From Edaphochlamys debaryana (Eukaryota; Chlorophyta; Chlorophyceae; Chlamydomonadales), in the NCBI GenBank assembly GCA_016858145.1, contig JAEHOE010000059.1:248001-312000 (forward strand): a stretch of DNA of 64,000 bases, written 5' to 3'. The notes under the pieces are model-generated. The model searched no databases. It saw only the letters and a program-made list of their open reading frames with translations, and was not told the origin of the DNA. Shown in pieces: positions 11,752-24,000 of the stretch (positions are counted from its first letter, which is position 1; each line of letters starts with the position of its first letter). The position numbers were made by a program, and so were the translations under genes.

Positions 11752-12726
11752 ATGCTCTCCCTGCAATCGCGCACCGCCGCTGGGCGCGCCTGCTGCCCCG
11801 GCCGGCGCTGCGTTACTGCTCGTGCTGTGGTAGCTGGTGAGTAGCAGCTGCTAGCTCGTGCTGCTCTCGCCGGAGGCCTCCGCTGCAAGCGGATTCTCGT
11901 GTGTCGGAAAAAGCGCTGGCCAGTCAGCTGTGCCCCTCTATTACATCTGTGATTAGAGGATCCTTGATTGGCACCAAACGCAGACGGTTCAGTCGCGACG
12001 CGGCCGCTCCAGCTGCATGCGGGCGAGACCACGATTGCGCTTCCGTTCACGACCGAGAAGGCAAGAGAGCTTCAGGTGAGGGCCGTCAGGTTTGCAGATT
12101 CTGCACAGCTGCGGCTCCACCCCACCCGCCTTGCAACACCCCAACCCCGTCACTTCCCCGCCGGCAGGGCGAGTTCCAAAAGCTCTTCCAAGCGTTCGGT
12201 GAGAAGCAGAAGTCCACCCGGCCAAAGCGCTTTGACATGATGGAGTGGGTGCACGCGGATGACAAGGTCTCGCTCGAGGTAGGGCGGCGGGGGGGGGGAT
12301 GGGGGACGGGAACCGGGCCGCAGAAGGTCTACCCAGGCCTTTGGCGGATGGCCCCTGGAGGGAAGCTTACGCCATGTGAGGGCGAGCGCTTACAGAGATT
12401 GTAGGACAAACCCGCAATGCGCCTGCCATAAACGGGGCGTTTCAGTGCAACCCTCACCCCGCCAAGGCACGGCAGATGGGCCAAATCTGTTCCGTAGGCC
12501 CACCGCTTCGCCAGCGCGCCCCACTCCTCACCTGCCCCCGCCTTTCCCCTCACGCCCCCCCCCCCCCCCTTCCGCCCAGGTCTTCTGCAACCCCAACGCC
12601 CACTCCACGGCCTTTGACGCCAAGCTGCTCATCACGCTCGTGTCCGCGGGCGGCCTGCGCGTCACCACGGAGGCGCGGCTCTCGGGCGTCACCAGCGACA
12701 TCGACAACTGGCTGCAGGGGCTGTGA
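11752..12726 (+). CDS. Plastid-targeted conserved protein of unknown function
   Basis: Four exons, 11752-11836, 11984-12075, 12168-12278 and 12580-12726, join in phase to 144 aa. The N-terminus (MLSLQSRTAAGRACC..., Arg/Ala/Ser-rich, no acidic residue in the first 28) looks like a transit peptide for chloroplast or mitochondrion. The mature part contains FQKLFQAFG, KRFDMMEWVHADD and a C-terminal block FDAKLLITLVSAGGLRVTTE that reads as a compact, soluble, conserved domain. I do not recognise the family and assign no function. The exon 2 acceptor was chosen because it restores phase; another upstream acceptor would change a few residues. Just after the stop the 3'UTR has several imperfect copies of gaggcgcg. 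Confidence 0.75.
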
Positions 12727-13571
12727 GGCGCGTGCAGGGGAGCCCCTGTGAGGCGCGTAACAGGCGTGGGGAGCAGGGCCTGTTAGGCGCGTGCAGGCCG
12801 GTGGAGGGCGGCTGCTGGCTGGGCAGGGCTTGCGAGGCGCGGCCAGGCGGGGGGCGGCGCGCTGAAGGTTGGGGCAGCAGGCTTGAGGGCTTGTGCGAGG
12901 CTACAGGCTGCGCAGGGCATGTGTGCGCAGCCGAGCGGTGCTATGGGCGGCGCTGGAGGGCGACTGCCGACGAGGAGGGCCTGGGAGCGGCTTCCGACGG
13001 CCGCAGGGCGTAAGGGCCTTGCTGCAGGGCCTGGGATGGATGGCCTTGCAAGGTTCGAGGGCGGGGCTGCGGCGCTGTGGCGGGGCTGCGGCCCTGGGCC
13101 TGCGGGGCCACACGTGGTGGCGCCGTGCGCGGGCTGGCGGTAGGGATCGAGCTGACCCTGGGGGAAGCGTGGTGTGAATGAGGGGCCGTAGTGGCCCTTG
13201 GGAAACGGCGGATCTGAATGCTGCTGCTCATATCCCATGTTGGGTGGGGCAGGCTGCAGGCCTGCCTGGTTGGGCCGGGCGAAGTTAACCAAACCGCTTG
13301 CATGCGCAAGCTAATACGCAGGTCTTTGCGCATCAATCGACGGCATGTATCGACACCTCGAGCATTTGTGGGGCTGGCTAGGCGGCTGGTTGGGCATGCG
13401 GCAGTGCTGATGGGGGCAGGCTGGAGGCGGCAGGGGCTGCGACATTGTGGCTGGCACCTCTCGGTCTCGAGGCCATACGGCACCCAGGAGGGGTGCCGTC
13501 GGCGGGTATGGATCGTGGACGTCGGACGGGACGGAAGCATCGAGGCGTGCATCGCGTGATGTGTTGCTCAG

Positions 13572-13576
13572 TGTAA
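13572..13576 (+). promoter_or_regulatory. Candidate poly(A) signal TGTAA
   Basis: TGTAA lies about 850 bases after the stop of the 144-aa gene, in the sense orientation, and is the first such signal I found downstream. Confidence 0.45.
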
Positions 13577-13769
13577 CGTTGTACTCACGCCCCTGACCCT
13601 GATCTGACAGGATGCGATGTTACAATAGGAACCAGCTCCGAGCCGAGGCTGAGAGAGGTTAAGCGTGTAGCGCCACCTACCGGGTATGGCCCTCCCATCC
13701 CATACATCTGACCGGATGGGGGGTTGCTTGCCAGCCGGGCTTGCATCCGCAAGGCGCGCCCCCGCCGGC

Positions 13770-13800
13770 CGATACGATGCGGCTTCTTGCCACGTCGTTC
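13770..13800 (+). repeat. Short dispersed repeat, arm 2
   Basis: It matches the reverse complement of 5239-5269 with about two mismatches. Confidence 0.6.
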
Positions 13801-15665
13801 TCTGTTGTTCAAACCCGCCGGCCGCCCCGTCAGCTTGCGCCTCGTGGAGCAGCGGCAGCGGCGTGAGCTGCTTGAAGCGAGGCAGCCATGCAGGAGTTGT
13901 GGGGTCCCAGTGCGCAGGCCTCGTTTGGTCTGCGGCCCGCGCAGGTGGGCGGCAGCGGCGCGTGCTCCTCACTCCGGCAACTATGTCCCTACGTTGCACC
14001 CCACCCTGTGCGGACCACGGGGAATCCATTTGCAGCTGATGCCGCCCCGACCTGGCCCGGTATTCCGACTCAGGACGCATTGCCCCAGCACGGCATGTGG
14101 GTTATTCTGTGGCTCAGCCCCAGGGCGTACCCCTGCCTCGCAACAGCCAGCCATGCCCCGGGAGCGCCCGCGTCCCACAAGCGCAACCCGCTCGGCAGCT
14201 TGGAGATGGCGCGCGAATCAACGGCCCCCGGAAGCAAGCAGCTAGGCTATAGATGTCATGAGATCCAGTACTGGTCTCTTCCAGGAAAGGCAATAGGCGT
14301 GCGCTCTGCCCTCGAGTTGGTGGGGGGCACAAATATGGACGATGGACCGTCGAGGAGCCCTCAGCTACGAGCGCGAGCTCGTGTGCCCTGCGTCCCCTGC
14401 CTTCAGCCTCGAAGGGCTCCAACCCAGCTCAGGTGGCCCTGCGCCTCAGCTGGCGTGCCCTGGTGCCCCTGCCGGTGCTCTGCAGCATCCCCACTCAACG
14501 TCGACGCGCTCAGCTGCATCCCCCGGCGTCGTTCTGACTACGCTGCAGGGCTGCACGGCCCCTGCGAGTACAGAACCCACTCAACGTCGTCCGCGTGTTG
14601 CTCCTTGTGCCCTTCACCTTCCGGTAACAGCGGATCCCTCGAACACAGGTGCCAGGTAAGCCAGGCGGCAGCCTGTCCAACGGGGGCTGGGCTCACGTGT
14701 GTTACACGGCGGACACAAGATCCGCCTCCGCCCTCGGTCGTGAGGGGCCCGCCAAACGACCCTACTCTGCTCATCGCCTCCCATCCCACGGCCGCAGCCG
14801 CCTCAGGCGCACTGCTGGCCGGGCGGCGCCCGGCTCAAGAAACCCCCCGTCGAGCTCTACTAGACCCTCGACTTCACAAGACCTCGCTTGGATACAGCCG
14901 CAGTACAACTGCTTGCAACTCAGTAGTTCCGTACACATGCCGTACAGGGCGTCATGCGGGCGTGGCGCCAGCCGGCCTCTCACGTCCCACCCCACCAGCT
15001 CGCAAGCCTCCTCCCCGAACCCTTCACCCCTGCAACCCGTCTCCAACTCCCAACATCGCCCGCCATACCCCGTATTCTGCGCCCGCGCGCGACCTCGCCG
15101 CGTCAACCTGTGCCCCTCCTCACAGCGCTACTGCTGCCCCGACTGTCCCAAGCTCCACAGCCGCCGCCGGCAAGGGCTCTCGCAGCCCCGCCGCTCTGCC
15201 GCCGCAGCTCGACCAAGCGTCCTGTTGCGCTCCGCTCCGCATCGCAAGCTCCTCTGTCGGCTACGCTCCACCACGTCACGCCGCCCGGCTGCTCCGCGCC
15301 TCGACCGAGCGCGGAGCGCTGCCGCTGCGGCCGCTGGCCGCCCGGGGTCGCGACGACGCCCGTCCTCCTCCGCGCCGCTTTCCGCTCCAGCCCTGCTCCG
15401 ACGGCACCTCCAGGCGCTGCCTAGCACGGCCGAGAGCTTGTATGCGCGCCTCGCGTTCCTTCAATCTCGAGAGCGCACCCACCAACGAGGCCTCCCAGCT
15501 GCACCGCTGCTCTAGTGCGCTGCGGCGAGGCGCTCTGCCTTCAGCCGCCCAGGCGCTCTGCCACGACTCCCTTAGCCTGGCTTGATCCGCCTCGTCGGCC
15601 CTCAAGTGCGCGGCGGCGGCACCCGCTCCGCCTTCACCACACTCCTCCTCCGCCTCGCCGGCCGC

Positions 15666-18600
15666 CTAGTGCGCGGCGGCGCGCTCCGCCTTCATCATGT
15701 CCACAAACTGCTCAAAGCAGATGTCGGCGTCGTGGGGCCCGGGGGAGGCCTCGGGGTGGTACTGGATGGTCATGGCCTTCTTGGAGGGGTACACCATGCC
15801 TTGAGGGGGGGCGAGGGGGGAGGGGGGAAAGGCAAGAGGGGGAGGGAGTCAGGAGGCAGGGATGGCGTGTGGGTCAGCCCTGTCCTGCCCAGCTGTCTTG
15901 GCGCAGCTCACCCCCCACCCCCACCCCCGCACACGTTCCTCCTGCCCTCCCTCCGAACTCCGCTCTTGCCTGCCCTTCCTCCGTCCACACTCCTCCTTTC
16001 CTCGCCTGCCCTGCCGTCCCCTCCCCCTCCCCCTCGCCCCCCACCCGACCCCCTCCCTCACCCGCGCAGGTGCCGTCATTCAGGTTGACGTGCGTCACCT
16101 CCACGCCCTCGGGCAGCGTGGCGGGGTCCACCGCGAAGTTGTGGTTCTGGGCAGAGATCTCCACGCGGCCTGGGGGGAGGGGCGGGGGCGGTGGTGGTGG
16201 TAAGGGGAGGACTGGTTACAGCAGGGGGGTCAGGGCCCTCAGGCGTGGTCGGAGGGTGGGCTGGAGTGGGAGCAGCCAACCGCCGTGCCGCCCCTTCTGC
16301 CCTCCAAACGAGTCGACACGCACCCGTGGGCACCGCTTCGGGGCTAAACGCAACTGCCCGTGCCTGTGCCGTGCCCGTACTCCCCGCCCAGGTCTCCCCT
16401 CTGCTCGCAAAGATCCCCCACGCACCGGTGGGCACGTAGCGGATGGGGTGGTTGCCGCCGTGGTGGCCGAACTTGAGCTTGAAGGTCTTGCCGCCGAAGG
16501 CCTGGCCCAGGACCTGGGGGGGAACGGGGGGCGGAGGGGGAGGGGAGGGGTTGGGTGGGTGGGGGTGGAAGGACGGGTCTGCAGGGTCTGCCTGGGTACT
16601 TGGGACCACCTCGGGCCTGGCACACCGCCGTCAGGCCTGCAAGCCCCCACCCCGTGTACATGCTCTGTCCGTGCCCTCCCGGGTGGCACCGGCACCGGCC
16701 CCTGCCCCTCTCGCAGCCCAAACGCAGCCGCCGTGAGCCCCGTTGATGCCGCATCCTGCAGCCAGGCCCGGTATGCGATTGCGAGCGCCAGGTCCCGACC
16801 ACGTGCATCCCCACCTGGCTGCGTCCCGCTGGCCCTGTGCCGGCCTACACAGCCGCCCCGCAGAGGCCCCCTCCTCGCCGGTCCCCCCATCCCCTCCCGC
16901 ATCCGCTCTAGCTGCACCTGAACCAGCGCCTCAGCAACACGTGCGGGCCCACTGTTCCCACCCGAGCTTCCGCCGAGTAGCGAATGCCTGCAACCACCTC
17001 CTGCTACCCACCGCACACGCGCAGGCCGGGAAACCTGGACTCTCCATGGCCCTTGAGACACACGACCAGCCACCCCACGCCCCATCCTGCTCATGGCAAC
17101 TCGGGGCCCGTCCGCGCCAGCCCGACCCGCTGAGCCCAGACGCCCTGGACCCCGCTTCAAGGCGGCCCAGCGCAGGCCTCTACGGTACCCTCTACCTTGG
17201 CGTCAACCCCTCACCCCGGCTTCAGTGACTTTCCCACTGCGGTGTGCCGCAGGGCGTCTTGGCCCGCAACCCCGCCTACCCCACGCACGCTCCTCAGCAG
17301 CCCTCCTCGCCGTGCCATGCTGTGCCATGCGATGCCGTGCAGGGGCCCGGTGCTGTGGTCCGCGCGACGATGCGCGTGCGAGGGAAGCGGCACTGCCTCT
17401 TGACCTCCCCCGCCCGGTGTCGCATGCTGACTCGCCCCGCTGCTCCTCGTGCTCCATTTGGTCATCCAGGCAGGCGGTCTCCCCTTCCTCTTCCCTCTCA
17501 TTTCATTCTCCTCAACTCACTGGCCCATGCAGGTAGGCCCGCCCGCTCTCTCCCTTCTCTTCCTCTCTCCCTTCCTGCCCCCTTCTCCTTCCCACCAGCT
17601 GCCCCGTGCAGCCCCCCTCCCCTCCCCCAGGCTTCCCCCCCTCTGCCCCACCCCGTCACCTGGTGGCCCATGCAGATGCCGAACACGGGCTTCTTGCCCA
17701 GAATGAACTTGGCGTTGTCAACGGCGTAGGGGGCGGCGGACGGGTCGCCCTGGGGGGTGGGTGGAGGGAGGGGGTGGGGTCAGCGAGTCAGCGCGAGGTC
17801 GGCATGCGTGGGAGGCTTCCCTCAAAGCCGGGGCGGTAGCCAACGGGCCCGTGCCTCCCCTTTCGCGGCACCGCACGGGTCACCGGTCCCTGCTTACTCA
17901 CAGGCCCACACGGGCCCACTCCGTCCCAGCCCTGGCCCACTCACGGGGCCGTTGGAGAAGAAGATGCCGTCTGGGTTCATCTTCATGACCTCGTTGGCGG
18001 GGTAGGTGGCGGGAACCACCGTGATGCGGCAGCCGTACGACGCCAGGCGGCGCAGGATGTTGGTCTTGATGCCGAAGTCGTACGCGACCACCTGTCGTAC
18101 GACACGGGCATGCGAAGTGTTAGGCGATGGGTTGATTGATGGTTGGGTGGTTGGGTGGTGCGATGTGGGTCGTGCGGGGGTGCGGCGAGGAGGCAGGCCG
18201 AGAGGCGGAAAACCAGGGAGGGGTATGAAGTATGGAACGGGTGTGTGGGTGGTGGAGGTTTGGGCCATGGGGCGCCCCTTCCCAAGAACGCCTCTCCACC
18301 GCCCTCCCGAGCCCCCCGCCCCCTCCTCTGAACCCCCACCCCCAAGGCCCCTCCCAGGCCTTCCCCCTCCCCCCATCCAAGCACCCCACCTTCCCCCTAG
18401 ACCCTTCCCTCCCCTCCCCAGGCCGCCCCCCCCCCATCCTCACGTGGAAGTGCTCCTTGTGTGCCTTGACGCGGGGGTTGAACTCCCACTCGTCCGAGGT
18501 GCCCTTGCCCCACTCGTACGGCTCCGTGCACGACACCACCGACAGCAGGTCCTTGCCAACGATCGTCCAAGACTTGGCCATCTGGACGAGCTCCGCGTCA

Positions 18601-19503
18601 GACTTGGAGCTGTCGGTGGTCACCACGCCCACCAGGCACCCCGTCTCGCGCAGGACCTTGGTCAGCGCGCGCGTGTCGAGGTTAGCGAGCCCGATCACGT
18701 TCTCCTTCTTGCAGTACTCGTCCAGCGACATCTTGGAGCGGTAGTTCGAGACAACGCACGAGAGGTCGCGCACGATGATGGCGCCGAGATGGCACTTCGA
18801 AGACTCCATATCCTCTGCGCGGCGAGCGAGCAAGTGATGTCGGGTTTCGGCGTGAGGGGCCAGGGGGGGTGGAAGGGGAGACGCGCAGCCTCACCGTTGT
18901 TGATCCCGACGTTGCCGATGTGCGGGCACGTGAAGGCCACGAACTGGCCCTTATAAGAAGGGTCCGTCATAATTTCCTGGTAGCCGGTCAGCGAGGTGTT
19001 GAACACGACCTGCGGAGGGAGCGGGAGGGCGTCGCTCGCCAAACCCTGGCCGCATGTCGCGTGCGCTTGAACGCAGACTCTCCGGCGGCAGCGGAGTGAT
19101 ACAGGGCCAGTGGCTTGTCGGCAATTCAGAATGCTAGCGAAGAAGCCGTGATCACGCCCCTCGAGCCAACCCTAGTTCCTGTCGTTGATGGTCTCACCTC
19201 GCCAATTTCCGTGCCCCGGGCGCCGAAGGCCGTGGCGTGCCACACGGAGCCATCCTCAAGGACCAGGCGAGCGTCCTTCTTGGGGAAGGGGCTGGCAGAG
19301 GCCGAGGCGCGGACCGCGACCGAGCGCGCCCTGCCGCCGGTGCTGCGGAAGGCCGGCGCGGCGCCACTGGCCACGCGACGGCCCGAGACCCGCGCAACCA
19401 GAGGCGGCGTCACCACTTGACGGCTGCATGGCGCGTGCAGGTCCGCCACGCCATAGGAGGCGGCGGTCCGGCCCGAACACTGCCTTGTTTGCAATTGCTG
19501 CAT
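15666..19503 (-). CDS. CMPS1: Carbamoyl-phosphate synthase small (glutaminase) subunit, chloroplast
   Basis: Eight exons join in phase to 452 aa: 19503-19198, 19009-18895, 18814-18444, 18091-17945, 17749-17660, 16513-16426, 16169-16062 and 15799-15666. The first ~75 residues are an Arg/Ala/Ser-rich transit peptide. The N-terminal CPSase small-chain domain follows ([51 protein letters not shown]). The C-terminal class I glutamine amidotransferase domain carries the nucleophile in FGICMGHQ (Cys339) and the His423/Glu425 pair in QYHPEA. The enzyme releases ammonia from glutamine and passes it to the large subunit, which uses bicarbonate and ATP to make carbamoyl phosphate for arginine and pyrimidines. 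All catalytic residues are intact. It is transcribed towards the 144-aa gene and in the same direction as RAF1. From memory, the C. reinhardtii orthologue is CMP1/CMPS1 near LCIC. Confidence 0.95.
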
Positions 19504-21043
19504 TTTCGGGCGGGCTTATGCACCCCCTATGGCTACACCGTGTGAGTGATGTAAACGCAGCTGTCTGGGCAAGGTGCTCGGGAGCGAGAAGGGGTGCCGA
19601 GAATGTGCATGCACGACGGATGCGCGAGTGTGCCTGCGCTGCGCCCCAAGCCCTGCTCGCCCCAGAATTACGATCACCATTGTGTCGCCTATCAAACTGA
19701 GGTCAAGCCGGGGCAACGCTAAGCGACCTCCACGCCCTCACGTGCCCTTGCAACCATCCCAATTCTTGCGCTCCGCGCGACGCCCCCCGGCCCCCGTTCC
19801 TGTTCTGCAGTCATCCTAGCTTGATCCATAAGCAAACGAGTTTTGGTGGTCGCGCCGGCTGCCATAACCGTCTTCATAAAGCGGCCGGGATGGCGGCAGC
19901 GGCCATGTCAACTCGCGGGGGGCTCACGACGAATGCGCACGAGGGGGCAGGCGGGGCAGTAACGAGGGTAGCGCTTGGGGCAGCAGCAGGTGACAAGCTG
20001 CGGGGCTGCTCTGTCGTCAAGGCCGAGCGTGGCAGCGGGGGCTTTGGGGTCCTGGCGTCGGTGGGGGTTGGTCCCAGACTGGCTTCGGCCTGCTGAATCT
20101 TTCCCCGCGTAATCCGGGTACTCGCCTGCTGTTTGGCTCACTTGTAGTCGGTGGCGGACACGGTGTTGGACTCTCCTTTAGAGAGCACCTGGGATCGGGG
20201 GAGGTTGACTCTCTCCCCTTTGCCTTCACTCTTTTGCCTGGGCCGGCAGCTCTGCTGCCCGCTGGCCGTAGCTCTGCAACGCGTCATTCCTTACAGGGAC
20301 GACTGGTAGTTATGAGTATGCGCGTCCACCAGGAGGGAAGCCCGCGCCGTGCATTCCACACACGCTTAGGTCCGGTCCGGTCCGGTTCGAGGCTTCGAGC
20401 AGTACGAGCAAGTCTGTCTTCTCCAAGGTCATGCTCCGGCTCCCTCCCTCAGACTCCCGGGCTCACTGCCCCCGCTCACGCGGGCGAAGTAACTTCAGTA
20501 AGGGCCCGCCACCGACCACCACCACCCTGCGTGACGCTGCCATGCCTCGCCCGACCCTTTTCTCGCTCCACAACGGTCCACACCACAACGCAAGGGCCCC
20601 TCACCGACGCCGTGTGAGGTTTGGGCGGACCCCACGCCAGACCAGCCCCCCCTGTCCGTCTGGGCACCGCCCGTCTGGATCCAGGCCTGCCTGCTTGGAT
20701 CCGGGCCTGCCCGTCTGGATCCAAGCCTGCCTGCTGGCCCTTCCCGCGCGGGTGCAAGGGAGCGGAAACTCGTCCGGCCCAAGCGTTCGTCCGCACAGAG
20801 CTTATTCCACAGCACACACGGCGGGCCAAGCCCATGCCAGTGCCTCGCCACACACCTCGGCGGCTCACACACTGCCCCCCGCTCCCCAGCAGGGGCCCCT
20901 TGAGGGCACGGCACGCCGCAGCGGCGGCCCGCTCAAGAACACGCGCACACTCCCACCACACCGGCGGCTGGTGGTGCAAGGTCCACCCCCCCCCAACCTC
21001 CTCACACACCCTGCCCGCACCCCCACCAACACCTGACCCCCGC
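19504..21043. other. CPSase promoter and RAF1 3'UTR
   Basis: There is no recognisable exon. The part near 19504 is the promoter and leader of the CPSase gene. The part from about 20290 to 21043 is the probable RAF1 3'UTR, which contains three near-repeats of gcctgcctgcttggatcc around 20685-20735. Confidence 0.55.
20291..20295 (-). promoter_or_regulatory. Candidate poly(A) signal TGTAA for RAF1
   Basis: TTACA on the plus strand reads TGTAA on the minus strand, about 750 bases past the RAF1 stop. Confidence 0.45.
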
Positions 21044-24000
21044 CTACACCTGCAGCAGCTCCGTGCCCCGGTTCTCCGTCTCGTTGAAGGGCGGCCGCGC
21101 CAGGAACAGCACCTGCGCCGCCAGCGCCCCCCGCGGCGCCAGCGCGGCGGCCCGGCGGCCGTCCACCAGCTGCAGGGAGCGGGCGCCCTCGGGCTGCGTC
21201 AGGTACCAGCAGTTCTCGTCCACCTGGGGTGGAGAGGGGAGGGAGGGGGGGCGGACATGAGGGATGGTAGGGGGGTTTGGGGGGTTGCGAGCTGGGTGCG
21301 GTACCAGGAGCTCTCGTCCACCTGGGGTGGGGGAGGAGGGGGAGATGCCGATGACGGGGTTCAGGGAGAGGTGTGTTCCCGCCGAGCAGGGCACAGGGCG
21401 GTGGTGGGGCGGGGGGAGATGAGGAGCGGGACAGGGACGGTAGAGACTGAGAGGCGGGGACGACGGAGGAGAGGCAGGTGACTGATAGGGGAGGAGGATA
21501 TTCCCGCATCCCAGTCCCAGTCCCGCCAACCCCCCACGCAACCCCGCCCACCTCCTCCAGTGCCGCGGGGGCCTTGTCCGCCACTATGATGCCGGGGCCC
21601 TGCAGGCGCCGCTTGTCGTCGTCCGTCTGGGGGGGAGGGGGAAGAGGGGAGGGGAGGGGGGGGGGAGGAGTGTGAAGGGCTGGTCGGGGGGAGGACGGTG
21701 GGGTTCCGTAGGACGCAGCCCGCCCTGTTCCCTGCCCCGCACAACTGGTCTCGGGGCTCCTGAAGCACGTCGCGTCCCACCCCTCCTCCCCGACACGCCC
21801 ACACACGCCCCTGCCCATACACACACGTTTTCCCCCTCCTTCCCTCCCCCCTTCCCCCCCCCCTCCCCCCCACCTTTGCCTTGGAGCCCTGCAGCACCGC
21901 CGCCACGGCCGAGCAGTCCCTCAGGGTCAGGGCCACGGGGTGCCGAGCCATGGCCAGCGCCCGCCACAGCGGCAGCGCCACCCAGGGCCAGACGGCGGGC
22001 GCGGAAGACGAAGCGGCGGCGGAAGACGAAGCGGCGGAGGCGGGCGGCGCCTCGACCGTGAAGATGCGGAAGGCGCCCGTCTGGGTGGTGCGGGGGGCGG
22101 CCTGGAGGTCGTCCAGCTGGGGTGGGAGGGAGGGGGGAGGGGGGAGGGGAGGGGAGGGGGGTGGGGAAGGGAGGGGGGAGGGGAGGGGAGGGGGGAGGGA
22201 GGTGTGTGAGAGGTGTGTAAAAGCAGCTGTGGCCTGCTGCCGGACCCTGCCCCTGCTGCCGTTTCCCCTGCAAGCTAGTCCCCACCGGTTCCTCTGATCC
22301 CTCGCCCCATAGCCGCTCGCCCCTGCTTGCTTGGGGGCGGACACCGCAACCCCCCCCCCCCCCCCTGCTGCCACGCCCCCCTTGCTCGCACAGCAGAGGA
22401 GAGGAGGTGGAGGGAGTGTGCGCACTAGGTGAAAGCGCCCCCCCCCGTGCCCTGCCCCCACCCCAACGCCAGCCCCTGCATGAGCCTTGAGGCGGCAACC
22501 CCTCGGGCGCTCGCCCCTCCCCGTCTTCCCTTGCCCATCCCTGCTGCTCAGAGCGCTCCCTCCCCTTACAGCAGGGCCCCTATCCCTATCCTTCCCCCCC
22601 CCCGCCCGCCCCACCTGCGCCGTGCCGTACTCGCCCACCACCGCGATCGGCCGTACGCCCAGCTCGTCCGGGCTGAGCCGTAGCGTGATGAGGCTGGCGG
22701 TCACGGGGCCGGCGGCGGCGGCGGCGGCCTCCGGCGACTCCTCCTGCTTCTCAGCCTGGCGGTGGAGGGGGAAGGGGGGGAGGGGAGGGCGTAAGGGATG
22801 AGGTGTGAGGGGAGTAAGAACGGGGAGTCAGGCCGGGAGCAAGGAGGGGGAGGCAGGGGCGCTGGGTGCTGCACAGATGTGGTTCAGGGCGCATGGGGCG
22901 CCACGGGGCACCCGGTGGCCCCTCCGGGTAACCCCACCTCGCGGCCCTCCACCGCTGCCCAGCAGCCCTCCCCGGCAACCCCCCACCCCGAGGCGCCGCC
23001 GCTCCCGACCTGTGCCCCCACACCTGCGCCGGCACCGCTCCCGCCCTTGCTGCACGTGCACTGCCCGCCATGCTCCCCCCCTCCTCCAGTCCGCCCCCCC
23101 CCCCTCCCTTGCCCCATCCCCCCCTGCTCTCCTCACCTCCTCGCCCTCCCCCACCGGGCGTGCCCGCGCCCGGGCCCCCTGTCCCCCCCTGTCCTTGCCC
23201 CCTCCAGCCCACCCACTCCCGTTAGGACTCTTTCACGCAAGGTTTCCCTGGCGTCGGCGCGATCCCGCTCAGCAACAAACAAACATCCCCCCACCCCCCG
23301 CCCTCACTCCCCCCCTCCCCCCACCCCACCCCTGATCTCACCAGCCGCGCCCGCGCCCCCTCCGTCACCGCCACGTCCAGCCCCTGCTGCACCTTGACCA
23401 GCGCGTCCTCGCGCTTGCGGCACTCGCCGGCCTGGGGGGGGAGAAGGGGGGGAAAGGGAGGGGAAAGCGTGTGTGTTTCGTGACGCGTGGGGGCGCCACC
23501 TTGACCAGCGCGTCCGGGCCTGGGGCTGGGTCGTGCCCTGTTGGCGCCTGGGGCCCGCCCGTGGGCACCCCAGGAAGCGCCAGTGGGCGGTAGGGCATAC
23601 CGGGTGCTACCCCCGGGGTCCACAGTCTGTAGGGCTGGTCGGCGTCCCCCGAAGGGACACGGCAGCAAGGGGCAGCAAGGGCCTCTGCACCCCTGGAGGC
23701 CGCCCCCCCGTTCCCCCCTCCAGCCGGCACGCCTCCGCCTCGCCCACCTTCGCGCAGGTGCTTGACGGCCATGCCCCTCCCCCCCTCCCTCGCCTCTCTA
23801 CCCCCCTTCCCGCTCCCCCGGGCCGCTCCCCTCCCCCCGTGCATGCCCCCTCCCTCCCCCACGTCCCCCCTCCCACCCCGTACCTCCCCACTTCCATCCC
23901 TCCCCCGTTTTCCCCCTCTCCCCTTAGCCCCACATTCCCTTCCCCCACTCACGTCGCGCAGGTACGGTACATAAGGCCAGATCCCTGCCTCCCCTACCCT

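Larger units (their letters stand above)
12727..15665. other. Convergent intergenic region
   Basis: This lies between two genes that point towards each other and should hold both 3'UTRs. Several long open frames cross it, including one of 565 codons on the plus strand. Their composition (Ser/Pro/Arg/Ala from GC-rich DNA) and lack of any motif mark them as chance frames. A dispersed-repeat arm is at 13770-13800. Confidence 0.6.

Noticed and set aside
13888..15585. 565-codon plus-strand open frame
   Set aside because: Ser/Pro/Arg/Ala-rich translation of GC-rich DNA with no domain, lying in the 3'UTR zone of a convergent gene pair.
21361..22704. 447-codon minus frame across RAF1 introns
   Set aside because: It contains true RAF1 exons joined by untranslated intron sequence rich in Gly, Pro and Arg.
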